Shown: in pieces, positions 17,119 to 25,993 of the stretch
How positions within the stretch are numbered: the stretch's first letter is position 1
Layout of the letters: each line of letters opens with the position of its first letter
Assembly (NCBI RefSeq): GCF_003584105.1
Contig: NZ_QXFO01000027.1
Coordinates: 186,001 to 250,000 of the forward strand
Length of the DNA: 64,000 bases
DNA from: Flagellimonas taeanensis
GTDB taxonomy: Bacteria; Bacteroidota; Bacteroidia; Flavobacteriales; Flavobacteriaceae
Direction: 5' to 3'
Program-made: the position numbers and the translations under genes
Notes under the pieces: generated by a model
What the model saw: the letters and a program-made list of their open reading frames with translations, nothing else
What the model was told of the DNA's origin: nothing
Database searches by the model: none

Positions 17119-17499
17119 TTAGAACCAAGGTTTTTTGCCCACTTGATATGTATTATAAAACTCTTCATCAGATTTGGTCAGGTAAATGATACCTTCAATC
17201 AAACCAATAAGTGGCGGAATCCATACCAAAAAAGCGCCAATTACAAGACATACAAGTAGGTAAGACAGCAATGTGATGCCTAGTAGGATGAAACCTTCCT
17301 TGTTATAGCCCAGGATGAATTTGTGTACACCTAATGAGCCTACGACAATGGCTAAAATGCCTGCTAGAATCTTTTTATTGTCACCACCAGCGCCTTGAAG
17401 ACCTTCTTTGAATTCGTTGGCGGTTTTTTTGGCACCTTCAGTAAAATCTTTGGCAGCTTCTTCTGCTTTGTCTCCTAAGTCTTTTTTTTCTTCGGACAT
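17119..17499 (-). CDS. TM2-domain membrane protein
   Basis: 126 residues from the ATG at 17499 (MSEEKKDLGDKAEEA). Residues 1-40 are a charged amphipathic helix rich in Lys, Glu and Ala. Residues about 48-115 form a TM2 domain: two hydrophobic helices (ILAIVVGSLGVHKFILGY, LLSYLLVCLVIGAFLVWIPPLIGLIEGIIYL) joined by a short turn with the family GVHKF..G motif. The role of TM2 proteins in bacteria is not established. An upstream in-frame start at 17547 adds a 16-residue hydrophobic stretch and is less likely. Confidence 0.85.
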   Translation of the reverse strand: MSEEKKDLGDKAEEAAKDFTEGAKKTANEFKEGLQGAGGDNKKILAGILAIVVGSLGVHKFILGYNKEGFILLGITLLSYLLVCLVIGAFLVWIPPLIGLIEGIIYLTKSDEEFYNTYQVGKKPWF

Positions 17500-17550
17500 T
17501 GTTTTAATGTGTTGGTTAATGAAAGTTAAATGTAGGAAATAAATCAATAT

Positions 17551-17937
17551 CTACAGAAATGCTTTATCAACAGGTTCCCAAAGTTCGAGTTTGTTGCCCT
17601 CGGGATCCATGATCCAACCAAATTTTCCATACTCATATTCTTCAATTTCACCGATGACCTGAACCCCTTCCTTTTTAAGAATCTCCAGTAGCTCCACAAG
17701 GTTTTCCACCCGAAAGTTCATCATAAACTGTTTTTCGCTGGGCTTGAAATGGGACGATTTTTCGTCCATAGGACTCCATTGCGTCATGCAGTCCTTGCCC
17801 TCTTGGTCCTTCCACCAAAAGGAGCAGCCGTATGGGTCCGTGTTGAGCCCCAGATGAGCCTTGTACCATTCCTTGATCTTGTCCGGGTCCTTGGTCTTAA
17901 AGAAAAAACCGCCCAATCCTGTTACTCTGTTTTTCAT
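17551..17937 (-). CDS. VOC-family (glyoxalase-like) protein
   Basis: 128 residues with paired beta-alpha-beta-beta-beta modules. It begins VTGLGGFFFKTKDPDKIKEWY and ends GWIMDPEGNKLELWEP, as in glyoxalase/bleomycin-resistance-like proteins. The terminal Glu of KLELWEP is a usual metal ligand in the fold. Substrate unknown. It overlaps the DUF1801 gene by 4 bp, so the two are translationally coupled. Confidence 0.85.
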   Translation of the reverse strand: MKNRVTGLGGFFFKTKDPDKIKEWYKAHLGLNTDPYGCSFWWKDQEGKDCMTQWSPMDEKSSHFKPSEKQFMMNFRVENLVELLEILKKEGVQVIGEIEEYEYGKFGWIMDPEGNKLELWEPVDKAFL

Positions 17938-18392
17938 GATTTTTTGATGTTTTGTTCATAGATCTTGATCCATTCCTGCGGGGTCATCTTTTGGCACAGT
18001 TCTCCAATGAGTTTATAGGGAATGTTCTGGATGTTCTTGAAACGGATACAGCTTTTGCCCATATCCAGTTTGGTGCTCACATGTTTGGGGTATTCATTTA
18101 CGAACCAATCGTGAATTTCTTTATCGGCATAGATGGCCGTATGGTACAGCGCCACGAAATTTTTCTGTGAGGCAATGTTGGCAAAGGGTAGGGGAAGTTT
18201 TGGGTCGCAATGGTAGCCGTCCGGATAAAGGGAGTGGGGCACCACAAAACCGATCATCCCATAATTGATACATTCCTCAAAGCCCTTGGGGAGGTTGTTT
18301 TTTAAGGTTTCCCGCAATTTTGAAATGGCCTCTTTGCGCTCTTCGGGCACTTTGCTGATGTATTCTTCCGGTGTTTTGGCATCTATGGTCAT
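17934..18392 (-). CDS. DUF1801 domain protein
   Basis: 152 residues. The DUF1801/YdhG-like core is evident: VPEERKEAISKLRETLKNNLPKGFEECINYGMIGFVVP, then NFVALYHTAIYAD and LDMGKSCIRFKNIQNIPYKLIGEL. The fold is shared with frataxin-like YdhG proteins, but biochemical function is unknown. It is directly upstream of the VOC gene (4-bp overlap) and 7 bp downstream of the DUF4199 gene, in a run of small minus-strand genes. Confidence 0.85.
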   Translation of the reverse strand: MTIDAKTPEEYISKVPEERKEAISKLRETLKNNLPKGFEECINYGMIGFVVPHSLYPDGYHCDPKLPLPFANIASQKNFVALYHTAIYADKEIHDWFVNEYPKHVSTKLDMGKSCIRFKNIQNIPYKLIGELCQKMTPQEWIKIYEQNIKKS

Positions 18393-18399
18393 ATTGGAG

Positions 18400-18906
18400 T
18401 TATTTTCGGTATAATAGCAAAGATGAAAGCAGACTGATGATAAACCCTATGATGAAAACCGTTAGGGCCATGAAGGTGAAGGACATCAGAGGGTTGGAAA
18501 ATTGCTTGCGTTCTGCTTCCAGTCGTTCCAGTTGCGCTTCCAGTTGGTCCGCAGGGAATGACGCCCTCAAGCTCTCCGCGGCATTTTCATAGTATTCGGC
18601 CATGAAATCAGGATTCAACACCTCGGTGTAAAAGACATCCAAAAGCCCAAAGACAAGGGCGGTGATGAGGCTGATCAGCATACCAATGATCAATGCATCC
18701 TTGAAACGTACCTTGCCCATGTTTTCCTTGTCCCTATAGTGTTTGATCCCGAAATAGACAAAACTAAGGGAGAGGATAATGGACACATAGCCCAATACCT
18801 CCTGTAATGACAAAGAGAGGTCGTCCAAGACAAACCAACTGATCAGAAAGAGGACACAAATGGTGATGGCACCATAGGCTCCAAACTTAACTACTGTTTT
18901 TTTCAT
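18400..18906 (-). CDS. DUF4199 family membrane protein
   Basis: 168 residues from the ATG at 18904-18906. Four hydrophobic segments: 8-25, 33-52, 71-92 (LIIGMLISLITALVFGLLDVFY) and 143-165. A charged loop sits between the third and fourth segments, as in DUF4199 proteins of Bacteroidota. Function unknown. The upstream neighbour is a membrane LuxR-type regulator, a pairing that suggests a small envelope-sensing unit. Confidence 0.8.
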   Translation of the reverse strand: MKKTVVKFGAYGAITICVLFLISWFVLDDLSLSLQEVLGYVSIILSLSFVYFGIKHYRDKENMGKVRFKDALIIGMLISLITALVFGLLDVFYTEVLNPDFMAEYYENAAESLRASFPADQLEAQLERLEAERKQFSNPLMSFTFMALTVFIIGFIISLLSSLLLYRK

Positions 18907-19004
18907 GGTTTTTAGTTTAAATGGTTGGACCAAAAGTAGCGGTGCGGTACAGTTGAGGACTCATACTAAAGTACCAAAATCGGGGAAAATTCCTTTGAAA
19001 AAGT

Positions 19005-19421
19005 CTAGATGGACAATATTTGCAGGTCTTTTGCCCTTTGTATGGCCTGGGTTCTCCGTTTGGCATCGAGCTTTACAAGGAGGTTGGAAACGTGGGTCTT
19101 GATGGTGCTTTCGGAAACAAAAAGGGTGTTCGCGATTTCCCTGTTGGACAATCCCTTGGAAATATGAACCAGTACCTCATACTCCCTTTTGCTTATGCCG
19201 AGCTGTTCCACTTTTTTTAGGTCGATGGAACCACTTGGTTCTGCGGATGGACGAATGGTCTTTCTGTTGATGTATATCCCGACGAAGAAAAAAACAAGGG
19301 CTATTCCGGAAATGATGATCTCAATGGAAGCATCCCCTGAAAGGTAGGCATAAGAACTCAACTTGAAGAGTGCCAACAAGGCAATGATCAATGCGGAGAA
19401 AACAAAAATGGTTTTTTTCAC
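19005..19421 (-). CDS. Membrane-anchored LuxR-type transcription regulator
   Basis: 138 residues. Two hydrophobic helices at the N-terminus (about 4-25 and 34-51) are followed by a LuxR helix-turn-helix (residues ~73-130: LGISKREYEVLVHISKGLSNREIANTLFVSESTIKTHVSNLLVKLDAKRRTQAI shortened here in meaning, all typical GerE-domain positions). There is no receiver domain. The start is GTG at 19419-19421. A DNA-binding domain tethered to the inner membrane implies control by membrane state or by the adjacent DUF4199 protein; this is inference. Confidence 0.82.
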   Translation of the reverse strand: MKKTIFVFSALIIALLALFKLSSYAYLSGDASIEIIISGIALVFFFVGIYINRKTIRPSAEPSGSIDLKKVEQLGISKREYEVLVHISKGLSNREIANTLFVSESTIKTHVSNLLVKLDAKRRTQAIQRAKDLQILSI

Positions 19422-19430
19422 CCCATAAAA

Positions 19431-20363
19431 TTAGCAAAATTTGGTCTTGATCTTGTCCACTATGGTCTGTGCCAATTTTTCCTTGCTTTCCACGGTCCAT
19501 CCGGCCACATGGGGGGTCAGTAGCACGTTCTTTGCCTTTCGGAGGTATTTGAAGGCTTTGGGTTTTTGGACGAACATGTTCTCAAAGGATTTTTTCTCAT
19601 ACTCCAGTACATCCAGGCCAGCGCCCAATATCTTTCCTGATTTTAACGCCGTGACAAGGTCCTCGGTCACCACACATTTGCCCCGTGCGGTGTTCAACAG
19701 CCAAAATGGTTTGTGAAACCCATTGATGAACTCGGAATTCACCATGCCTTGGGTAAGTTCCGTTTGGGGTACGTGCAGGCTCACCACATCGGATTTTTGT
19801 TGGAACTCCATGATTCCCACCTGGCGGGCATTGTCGTCGTCCACTCCGCCCACGATGTCATAACAGATCACTTCTACATCGAAACCTCTCAGTTTTTTTG
19901 CAAACGCCTTTCCCATGTTTCCATACCCGATGATTCCCACAGTCTTGCCGTCCAGTTCCACGCCGCGGTTGCCCTCACGGTCCCATTTGCCTTTTTTCAC
20001 CTCGCGGTTGGCCTTGCACATATGGTTCATCAGGGAGAGGAGCATGCCCAAAGCGTGTTCGCCAACGGCGTTGCGGTTGCCCTCGGGCGCCGAGGCTAGA
20101 AATATGCCTCTGTGCTTTGCATATCGGATATCGATGTTTTCCAATCCGGCCCCGACCCTGCCAATGAACTTCAGGTTGGTGGCCTTTTCCAAAAATTGCT
20201 GGTCTAGTGTGAACCGGCTCCTGATGATCACACCATCGTATAAGTGGATTTTTTTCTCCACTTCTTCTTTGGTAGAGGTATAGTCTTCGTGGTTTTCAAA
20301 TCCCAATTGGGCAAATTGCTCCAAGAGCAATGGATGGTTGGTGTCAACGTGGAGAACTTTCAT
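19431..20363 (-). CDS. D-2-hydroxyacid dehydrogenase (phosphoglycerate-dehydrogenase-like)
   Basis: 310 residues from the ATG at 20361-20363 (MKVLHVDTNHPLLLEQF); the longer frame to 20480 runs back into the cupin gene and is rejected. Rossmann motif GIIGYGNMGKAFAKKLRGFDVEVICYD lies near 145-170. Catalytic Arg and His environments appear as NTARGKCV and TPHVAGWT, and the Glu as GLDVLEYE. It could be SerA-like or act on another 2-hydroxyacid; no ACT regulatory domain is present. Confidence 0.88.
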   Translation of the reverse strand: MKVLHVDTNHPLLLEQFAQLGFENHEDYTSTKEEVEKKIHLYDGVIIRSRFTLDQQFLEKATNLKFIGRVGAGLENIDIRYAKHRGIFLASAPEGNRNAVGEHALGMLLSLMNHMCKANREVKKGKWDREGNRGVELDGKTVGIIGYGNMGKAFAKKLRGFDVEVICYDIVGGVDDDNARQVGIMEFQQKSDVVSLHVPQTELTQGMVNSEFINGFHKPFWLLNTARGKCVVTEDLVTALKSGKILGAGLDVLEYEKKSFENMFVQKPKAFKYLRKAKNVLLTPHVAGWTVESKEKLAQTIVDKIKTKFC

Positions 20364-20382
20364 GGGGTCAAAGATACGATTC

Positions 20383-20748
20383 CTAGATTTTTGGATAGTG
20401 GGTCTGGGTTTTTTCGTGTTGGACCTTGCCGGTATGCGAAGTGGACAGTTTTTCAAAGAGCAGCACATGCACCTCTTCACCGTTCTTGGTCATCGGGTTG
20501 TGCTCCACCCCTTTGGGCACTACAATGATCTCACCTTCGCGAACCACTTCGGTCCTGTCCCTAAATTGCATATAGAGGGTCCCTTTGATCACTTGGAACA
20601 GCTCGTCCTCGTTTTCGTGGGAATGCCAGACAAATTCGCCCTGCAGCTTGGCAAGCAACACTTGCATATCGTCCACAACGGCTATTTGGTGCGGGTGCCA
20701 TTGCTTCGTGAATTCGGCATGTTTTTCTTTTAGGTTGATGGGTTTCAT
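20383..20748 (-). CDS. Cupin-domain protein
   Basis: 121 residues, single cupin barrel. Motif 1 reads VWHSHENEDELFQVIKGTLYMQF (His-x-His...Glu metal ligands) and motif 2 IIVVPKGVEHNPMT (His). The C-terminal ~25 residues hold THTGKVQHEKTQTH, rich in His and Lys. The metal ligands are intact, so an enzymatic or metal-binding role is possible; substrate unknown. It ends 19 bp before the dehydrogenase start. Confidence 0.85.
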   Translation of the reverse strand: MKPINLKEKHAEFTKQWHPHQIAVVDDMQVLLAKLQGEFVWHSHENEDELFQVIKGTLYMQFRDRTEVVREGEIIVVPKGVEHNPMTKNGEEVHVLLFEKLSTSHTGKVQHEKTQTHYPKI

Positions 20749-20758
20749 ATTATAAAGA

Positions 20759-21118
20759 TTAATGGGTAGGTATAGGTAGATTGTGCATTTTTAAGAATGA
20801 AAACTTATCCCAGTAGCCTCGTTGGAATTTGATTTTCCCATCCACAACATGAAAGAAACCGCACCCCCTGAGGCCCAAAGGGTCTTTCCACTCCAAAATG
20901 GCCCATTCGCCATCTTCGAATATATTTTCTATGATACAGACCATATCCGCGGCCGCGAATTCATTCTTGAACATTTCAAGGATGGCGTCTTTTCCTTCTA
21001 TGGGGTCGTTGGCCACTTGATGGTTTATGGCATCAACATGGTACAGCTCTGCCAAAGCCTCGGCATTGGCCGTATTAAAAATTTTCACCCACTGTGTTAT
21101 CAATTCCCTTGGCGTCAT
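20759..21118 (-). CDS. SnoaL-like/NTF2-fold protein
   Basis: 119 residues. Typical SnoaL layout: ITQWVKIFNTANAEALAELYHVDAINHQ at the N-terminus, DPIEGKDAILEMFKNEF, then the GEWAILEWKDPLGLRGCGFFHVVDGKIKFQRGYWDKFSFLKM core. Such cone-shaped proteins bind small hydrophobic ligands or act as isomerases; no specific function can be assigned. It lies 10 bp from the neighbours on both sides. Confidence 0.82.
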   Translation of the reverse strand: MTPRELITQWVKIFNTANAEALAELYHVDAINHQVANDPIEGKDAILEMFKNEFAAADMVCIIENIFEDGEWAILEWKDPLGLRGCGFFHVVDGKIKFQRGYWDKFSFLKMHNLPIPTH

Positions 21119-21128
21119 TCGTACTTTT

Positions 21129-22484
21129 TTATATCCCCAAGATCAGTTTGGCGATGGAGAAATAGATCAAGATTCCAAAAATATCATTGCTCGTAGTGAT
21201 GAATGGTCCCGTGGCAATGGCAGGGTCAATACCACGCCTGTCCAAGAATACAGGGATAAAGGTCCCGATGAGGGCCGCGATGATGATCACCAGAATAACG
21301 GCGATCCCAATGGTAATGGAGACCACGTAAGGGGTGTTAAACAAAAAGTGACTGACCAATAGCACCACTGCAGCAATGGCAATGCCGTTGATGAGCCCAA
21401 TGGCGAATTCTTTCAAAAGCCGTTTCATGACCTCCCCTTTGACGGTATCGTTGGCCAATCCCTGTACCATAATGGCCGAAGATTGCACCCCAACGTTACC
21501 TGCCGTTGCCTGGATGAGGGGCACGAAAATGAGCAATATGGGGAAGTCTCCCATCAAAGGTTGGAAACTGTTGATGATGCTTGCTGCACCGATGCCCCCG
21601 AACATGCCTATGAGCAACCAGGGCAGACGTGCACGGGTGATTTCCCAGATGCTGTCATCGGCCTCCACTTCCCGGGAGATACCTGCGGCCATTTGATAAT
21701 CCTTATCGGCCTCTTCCCGGATCACGTCCACAATGTCATCAATGGTGATGCGCCCCACCAGTCTCCCTATCTCGTCCACCACGGGAATGGCCTCCAAGTC
21801 GTACTTGGACATGATCTTGGCAACTTCTTCTGCCTTTTCGTTCACATTTACCGAATCCACTTTAGGAATGTAGACATCTTTGATATTGGTCTTTGTAGAA
21901 GTGGTGAGGAGATCTTTTAAGGAGAGTCTTCCCTTGAGTATTCCATCATCATCCACCACATAGATGGAGTGGACCCTGGTCACATTTTCGGCTTGGGCAC
22001 GCATTTCTTTCACACAGGTGAGCACGTTCCAGTTTTCGTTCACCTTCACGAGCTCTTTGGCCATCAATCCCCCCGCGGTGTCTTCATCATAGCGCAACAG
22101 GTCCACAATGTGCCTGGCATGCTCCCTGTCCTCGATTTCGGAAATGACCTCTTGGATGATTTCCTTCGGAAGTTCGTTGATGATGTCCACAGCATCATCG
22201 GTATCCAGTTCCTCCAACTCGCTGGCAATCTCCTTTGCGGTAAGATTGCCCAATACAGCCTCCCGGATGTCCTCGTGCATTTCGGCAAGGATATCGGAGG
22301 TTTTTTCACTGTCCAACAGTTTGATCAGATAGGTGGCCTCGTCCACATCCAGTTCATCGGCAATCTCTGCGATGTCGGCATAGTGGAATTCCTGCATCAT
22401 CGACTGGAGCTCGGTGTTCTTCTGCTCCGCGATCAATAGCTGGATCTCTTCTAAAAGCTCGTCTGTAAGTTTAAACGGGGTCAT
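21129..22484 (-). CDS. mgtE: Magnesium transporter MgtE
   Basis: 451 residues, the normal length. N-terminal superhelical MgtE-N domain (1-130, [12 protein letters not shown]...), a CBS pair (about 135-255, [24 protein letters not shown] and [25 protein letters not shown]), a plug helix, and five membrane helices (about 285-450) with the conserved [23 protein letters not shown] pore segment. It imports Mg2+ and is gated by Mg2+ binding to the cytosolic domains. The start overlaps the rsmA stop by 14 bp, so the two are coupled. Confidence 0.95.
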   Translation of the reverse strand: MTPFKLTDELLEEIQLLIAEQKNTELQSMMQEFHYADIAEIADELDVDEATYLIKLLDSEKTSDILAEMHEDIREAVLGNLTAKEIASELEELDTDDAVDIINELPKEIIQEVISEIEDREHARHIVDLLRYDEDTAGGLMAKELVKVNENWNVLTCVKEMRAQAENVTRVHSIYVVDDDGILKGRLSLKDLLTTSTKTNIKDVYIPKVDSVNVNEKAEEVAKIMSKYDLEAIPVVDEIGRLVGRITIDDIVDVIREEADKDYQMAAGISREVEADDSIWEITRARLPWLLIGMFGGIGAASIINSFQPLMGDFPILLIFVPLIQATAGNVGVQSSAIMVQGLANDTVKGEVMKRLLKEFAIGLINGIAIAAVVLLVSHFLFNTPYVVSITIGIAVILVIIIAALIGTFIPVFLDRRGIDPAIATGPFITTSNDIFGILIYFSIAKLILGI

Positions 22485-23331
22485 CGGCTATCTTTTGGGT
22501 CAACGTTACAAAATCTGCCACACTGAGCTGTTCTGGGCGTTGGTCAAAGATAGTATCTTCTTTGAGATTATCAGAGAGTCCGAAGGTTTTAAGACTGTTG
22601 CGGATGGTCTTCCGTCTTTGGTTGAAGGCCGTTTTCACCACTTTGAAAAAAAGACGTTCGTCACAGGCCAATTTTTGTTTATCCCTTCGGATGAGTCGCA
22701 AGACACCGGAATCCACCTTTGGTGGCGGGTCAAAAACGGTAGGTGGCACGGTGAAGAGGTATTCGGCCTCGTAGAAGGCCTGGACTAGTACGGACAGGAT
22801 GCCATAGGTCTTGCTCCCCGGTTTTTCACAGATACGTTGGGCCACTTCTTTTTGGAACATGCCTGAAAATTCCGGGATCTGTTCCCGCATCTCCAGCATT
22901 TTGAAAACTATCTGGCTGGAAATGTTGTAGGGGAAATTGCCCGTGATGGCAAACGGCTCCTCACCATAGAGCTCGGTCAGGTCGAATTTTAAAAAATCGG
23001 CCTCGATGACGTTCAACCGATTGTTTTTTTGGAGGATTTCCGAATGTTCCAAGGGAAAACTGTGGTTCAGGTACACAATGGATTCCGCATCGAGGTCCAT
23101 GGCCACGAGGTCCAAGTCTCGTTTGAGCAGATGTTTGGTGAGCACGCCCATTCCGGGGCCGATCTCCAGCACGTTTTTGTACCCTTTTAGGGTAAGGGTT
23201 CCTGCTATTTGTTCGGCAATGGTCTCATCCTTGAGGAAATGTTGTCCCAAATGCTTCTTGGCCCGAACGGCACCTTCTTCCTGTTTTTTGGCTCCGCCTT
23301 GGGCAGACCATTTTTTCTTCTTTTTGGACAC
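22471..23331 (-). CDS. rsmA: 16S rRNA dimethyladenosine transferase
   Basis: 286 residues. Dimethylates A1518 and A1519 (E. coli numbering) near the 3' end of 16S rRNA. SAM-binding motif [16 protein letters not shown], catalytic [15 protein letters not shown], and the classical [12 protein letters not shown] start of the fold are all present. A Lys-rich 23-residue extension (MSKKKKKW...) precedes it; the start is GTG at 23329-23331. The C-terminal domain carries RRDKQKL and [13 protein letters not shown]. It is coupled to mgtE. Confidence 0.95.
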   Translation of the reverse strand: MSKKKKKWSAQGGAKKQEEGAVRAKKHLGQHFLKDETIAEQIAGTLTLKGYKNVLEIGPGMGVLTKHLLKRDLDLVAMDLDAESIVYLNHSFPLEHSEILQKNNRLNVIEADFLKFDLTELYGEEPFAITGNFPYNISSQIVFKMLEMREQIPEFSGMFQKEVAQRICEKPGSKTYGILSVLVQAFYEAEYLFTVPPTVFDPPPKVDSGVLRLIRRDKQKLACDERLFFKVVKTAFNQRRKTIRNSLKTFGLSDNLKEDTIFDQRPEQLSVADFVTLTQKIADDPV

Positions 23332-23349
23332 GGCCGGTTTTTTTGCAAG

Positions 23350-23658
23350 TTACTGGGAATTTTCGATATAGACCCATGCCTCCAGCCCAGATTCCAAAGG
23401 GAATTTCACCCGTTTGTAGGCATTGGACTCATACACATCGGCCTTTTCCAGGTCGGTGATGGTGACTTTGTACACGGTCCCCTTCACTTTGTCTTTGGCA
23501 TCCGCTGTCCGCATGACCAAGGGATACTGTCCGTAAACGGCATTTTCCATTTTTTTGAAGCCCAAAAGGGCATCCGGATGGCCTTCCACGAGATGTCCAA
23601 ATACATCTTGCTGTACCTGCTTTTCCTGCAGGGTGCCGTACGTGAAAAGGTATTCCAA
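23350..23658 (-). CDS. Gamma-glutamylcyclotransferase-like protein
   Basis: 102 residues starting with TTG at 23656-23658, 4 bp past the upstream stop. The AIG2/GGCT start motif is EYLFTYGTLQ, and relatives begin MEYLFxYGTL, so the long frame back to 23778 (inside the DUF4286 gene) is spurious. Other family marks are VKGTVYKVT and ADVYESNAYKRVKFPL, with the catalytic-Glu region. It is probably a small-molecule cyclotransferase acting on gamma-glutamyl amines or peptides; substrate unknown. Confidence 0.85.
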   Translation of the reverse strand: MEYLFTYGTLQEKQVQQDVFGHLVEGHPDALLGFKKMENAVYGQYPLVMRTADAKDKVKGTVYKVTITDLEKADVYESNAYKRVKFPLESGLEAWVYIENSQ

Positions 23659-23662
23659 AGTG

Positions 23663-23980
23663 CTAGGGGATTTGTTGACTGATGACTTCCAATTCGGTCC
23701 TGAAGGCCACAAATTTGTTGGGGAAGTTTTTTTGTGCCTCGGCCCGCAGGCGGCTTGCATCTTCCCTGTAATAGGCATCGAGGGTCTGCCTGTCCTTTGT
23801 GGTATATTGGATGGAATAGGTGACCCCGCCCATATCTTCCTCCACCAAGACCTTGACCATTTTGGCGTGGGAGAATTTACCGGTTTCCAACATATCGGGA
23901 ATGTGTTTGTCCCTCATCCATACCAACCACTTGTCATGGACACTTTCATCAATATTGATGGTTACGTTGTATATGAGCAT
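23663..23980 (-). CDS. DUF4286 family protein
   Basis: 105 residues. Opens with MLIYNVTINIDESVHDKWLVWMRDKHIPDML, the DUF4286 signature, followed by GGVTYSIQYTTKDRQTLDAYYREDASRLR. This looks like a ferredoxin-like alpha-beta barrel of unknown function, widespread in Bacteroidota. Likely co-transcribed with the GGCT-like gene. Confidence 0.85.
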   Translation of the reverse strand: MLIYNVTINIDESVHDKWLVWMRDKHIPDMLETGKFSHAKMVKVLVEEDMGGVTYSIQYTTKDRQTLDAYYREDASRLRAEAQKNFPNKFVAFRTELEVISQQIP

Positions 23981-24095
23981 TTGTCGTTTTGAATTTCGAT
24001 ACAGGTGAAAATTAGTCTATTTTTTTGGGAATCCAATAGTTTCAGGCGTCATGAAATAAATGTCGATAGTGAGCGATTGAAAAATCTTTATGATG

Positions 24096-24120
24096 AGATT
24101 CCCGCCTTCGTGGGAATGAC
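24096..24120. repeat. Short hairpin repeat, ATTCCCGCCTTCG type
   Basis: ATTCCC/GGGAAT stem (24098-24103 and 24112-24117) around GCCTTCGT, followed by GACG. It sits 8 bp past the TPR-gene stop. This type of intergenic hairpin recurs in many bacterial genomes; it could protect the 3' end of the mRNA. Confidence 0.6.
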
Positions 24121-24127
24121 GACGTGA

Positions 24128-25915
24128 TCAATTAATGGCGTCCCCACGGAGCTTTCTAAAATTGGTCCGGGCCTGAGGAAAATAATAGCTGTCCTGATAG
24201 TTGTAGATGATCTTTTCGAAATGGGCCTTGGCCTTTTCGGGCTCGTTGAGGATGTTCTGGTAGAGCTCTCCCAAGGCAAAATGGGCATCATCGGCCAGAA
24301 TACCATCCGCATAGAACTCCACGATTTTTTTATAGTTGAACTCGGCACTCTCATACTCCTTTTGTTCCTCGAAAAGCTGGGCCTGTTTCAGTAGGGCCTC
24401 GTCCTCGATCTTTTCCCCTTTGTGGTTCTGCAAAATGTCCTCGAGGGTCTCAATCGCCTCTTTGTTCTTGTTTTGATATGCGAGCAAATCTGCCCGGGCA
24501 TATTTTTTCAACGCGGTCTGGGTGGAATCTTCCAGTGAATTATCGGATATCAAAAGGCTCAGTTGCATGGCATCGTTGGCAATGAGTTGGGAGGTGGAGC
24601 CCCTGAGCACTTTCAATTGGGTGAGGGCCCAATCAAAGTCTCCTTTGTAAAAACTGGTCTGTGCCACCTTGAAGCGGGCATCCTGTCCGAGCACATCGTT
24701 CTTGAGGCTTTTTTGTACCTGGGTATAGAGGATGAGGGCCTCATTGAACCGCTGATCATACACCAGAATATCCCCGAGGGCCAGTTTCACGTAGGCCATG
24801 GCCACTCTTCCCATGGGCAGTTCAAGGCTTTCCTTGAGCATGCCAATGGCAGGTTCGGGTCTTTCCCGCTTGAAAGTGAGAAAATTGGCGTAGGCTATCT
24901 GCAGCTGTAACGTTTGGCTTTGGTTCCCGTATTCTGCCACGAGGTCCTTGAACTGTTTTTCCACATCGTCCAACATTTTTTCCGTGGGGTTTTCCAGCAC
25001 AATATCGATCAGTTGGAGTTGGGCATTCAGTTTGACCCTTGGTTCGCCGCTGTTGTCCACAATGTACTGGAAAATGGAGGTGGCAGTTTCAAGGTCCTTG
25101 TCCTCCAGGGCAATCTCCCCCAGATTTTCCAAACGATCCATGTTGCTTCCTTCGGTACGCTTGTAAATGGCCTTTTCCTGCCCAAAGGCGCTGTTGTATT
25201 GTTTTTGCTGCACAAAGAGCCAACTCAGGAGTTCGTTCCAAAGCACATCGGGGTTTTGTTGTGCATTTCTGAGGAGTACCTTTCTGAGCAGGGCGTTGTT
25301 TTCGTCCGTGGCGTCTTCGGAAATAAAATCATCGATGTTCCGAAGCACATTGGAGCGGGATGTTTTTCCTTCCCAAATCAGGTTGAGATAGGATTGGTAC
25401 ATTTTTTCAATATCGCCCTGTTCCCCATAAATGCGTGCCAGTTGAAAATCGTAGTTCAAATCTGGCTTGAGTTCCATGGCCCTGGAGTAGGCCCGTATGG
25501 CATAGTCGAGCAAGGCATATTTTTGGAAGCGGTATCCCACACTGTATCCATAATTGGCGTTCTCGTCAATTTTTTGGATGGCCTGCTCATAGTACACCGC
25601 TGCTTTTTCAGATTGGTCCTGAAGGGTGTAATTGTAACCCAGTTCAATAAAAAAAGTGGGAAAGGCGTAGGGGTCGGCTATCTTCTCCAGCAAAAAGGCC
25701 TCGGCCTCATCGTAGCGTTCCAATTGTTGGTAGCAGGCCACCAGTCCCTCGGCATAATCGGTCCGTCTGGGATTGGTCTCCGCCAACTTTTCGTAGAAGA
25801 CCACCGCTTTTTCATAATCCCCATCATTGAAGTACTGTTTGGCCAAAAAGTCCTCTTGGGCCATGGCCGAGACGTGGAGCACGCAGAATGATATGAGAAA
25901 CAAAAAGTGCCGCAA
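24128..25915 (-). CDS. Secreted or periplasmic TPR-repeat protein
   Basis: 595 residues. Signal peptide (1-20, ending VSAMAQ), then at least ten tetratricopeptide-like helix pairs across the whole chain, for example DGDYEKAVVFYEKLAETNP, KAAVYYEQAIQKI, ESAEFNYKKIVEFYADGILADDAHFALGELYQNIL near the C-terminus. These scaffolds bind partner proteins, often in envelope assembly. The start is TTG at 25913-25915, supported by a TATATTTG box 16 bp upstream. Located downstream of serS but with its own -7 element. Confidence 0.85.
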   Translation of the reverse strand: MRHFLFLISFCVLHVSAMAQEDFLAKQYFNDGDYEKAVVFYEKLAETNPRRTDYAEGLVACYQQLERYDEAEAFLLEKIADPYAFPTFFIELGYNYTLQDQSEKAAVYYEQAIQKIDENANYGYSVGYRFQKYALLDYAIRAYSRAMELKPDLNYDFQLARIYGEQGDIEKMYQSYLNLIWEGKTSRSNVLRNIDDFISEDATDENNALLRKVLLRNAQQNPDVLWNELLSWLFVQQKQYNSAFGQEKAIYKRTEGSNMDRLENLGEIALEDKDLETATSIFQYIVDNSGEPRVKLNAQLQLIDIVLENPTEKMLDDVEKQFKDLVAEYGNQSQTLQLQIAYANFLTFKRERPEPAIGMLKESLELPMGRVAMAYVKLALGDILVYDQRFNEALILYTQVQKSLKNDVLGQDARFKVAQTSFYKGDFDWALTQLKVLRGSTSQLIANDAMQLSLLISDNSLEDSTQTALKKYARADLLAYQNKNKEAIETLEDILQNHKGEKIEDEALLKQAQLFEEQKEYESAEFNYKKIVEFYADGILADDAHFALGELYQNILNEPEKAKAHFEKIIYNYQDSYYFPQARTNFRKLRGDAIN

Positions 25916-25931
25916 TCGCTTGTTTTTATTT

Positions 25932-25939
25932 CAAATATA
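25932..25939 (-). promoter_or_regulatory. -7 element of the TPR gene
   Basis: Minus strand TATATTTG, a perfect TAnnTTTG match, 16 bp before the TTG start at 25915. No convincing -33 element. Confidence 0.45.
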
Positions 25940-25993
25940 ACGTAGAAATGCCCGGGATTCTGTTAAGCGAATCCAAATAATCGATTGAAAACC

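Noticed and set aside
23659-23778. Upstream extension of the GGCT-like gene
   Set aside because: It reads through the DUF4286 gene in another frame; the TTG at 23658 matches the family start.
24914-25891. 325-codon plus-strand frame
   Set aside because: It is antisense to the TPR gene; apparent length comes from codon bias in the true gene.
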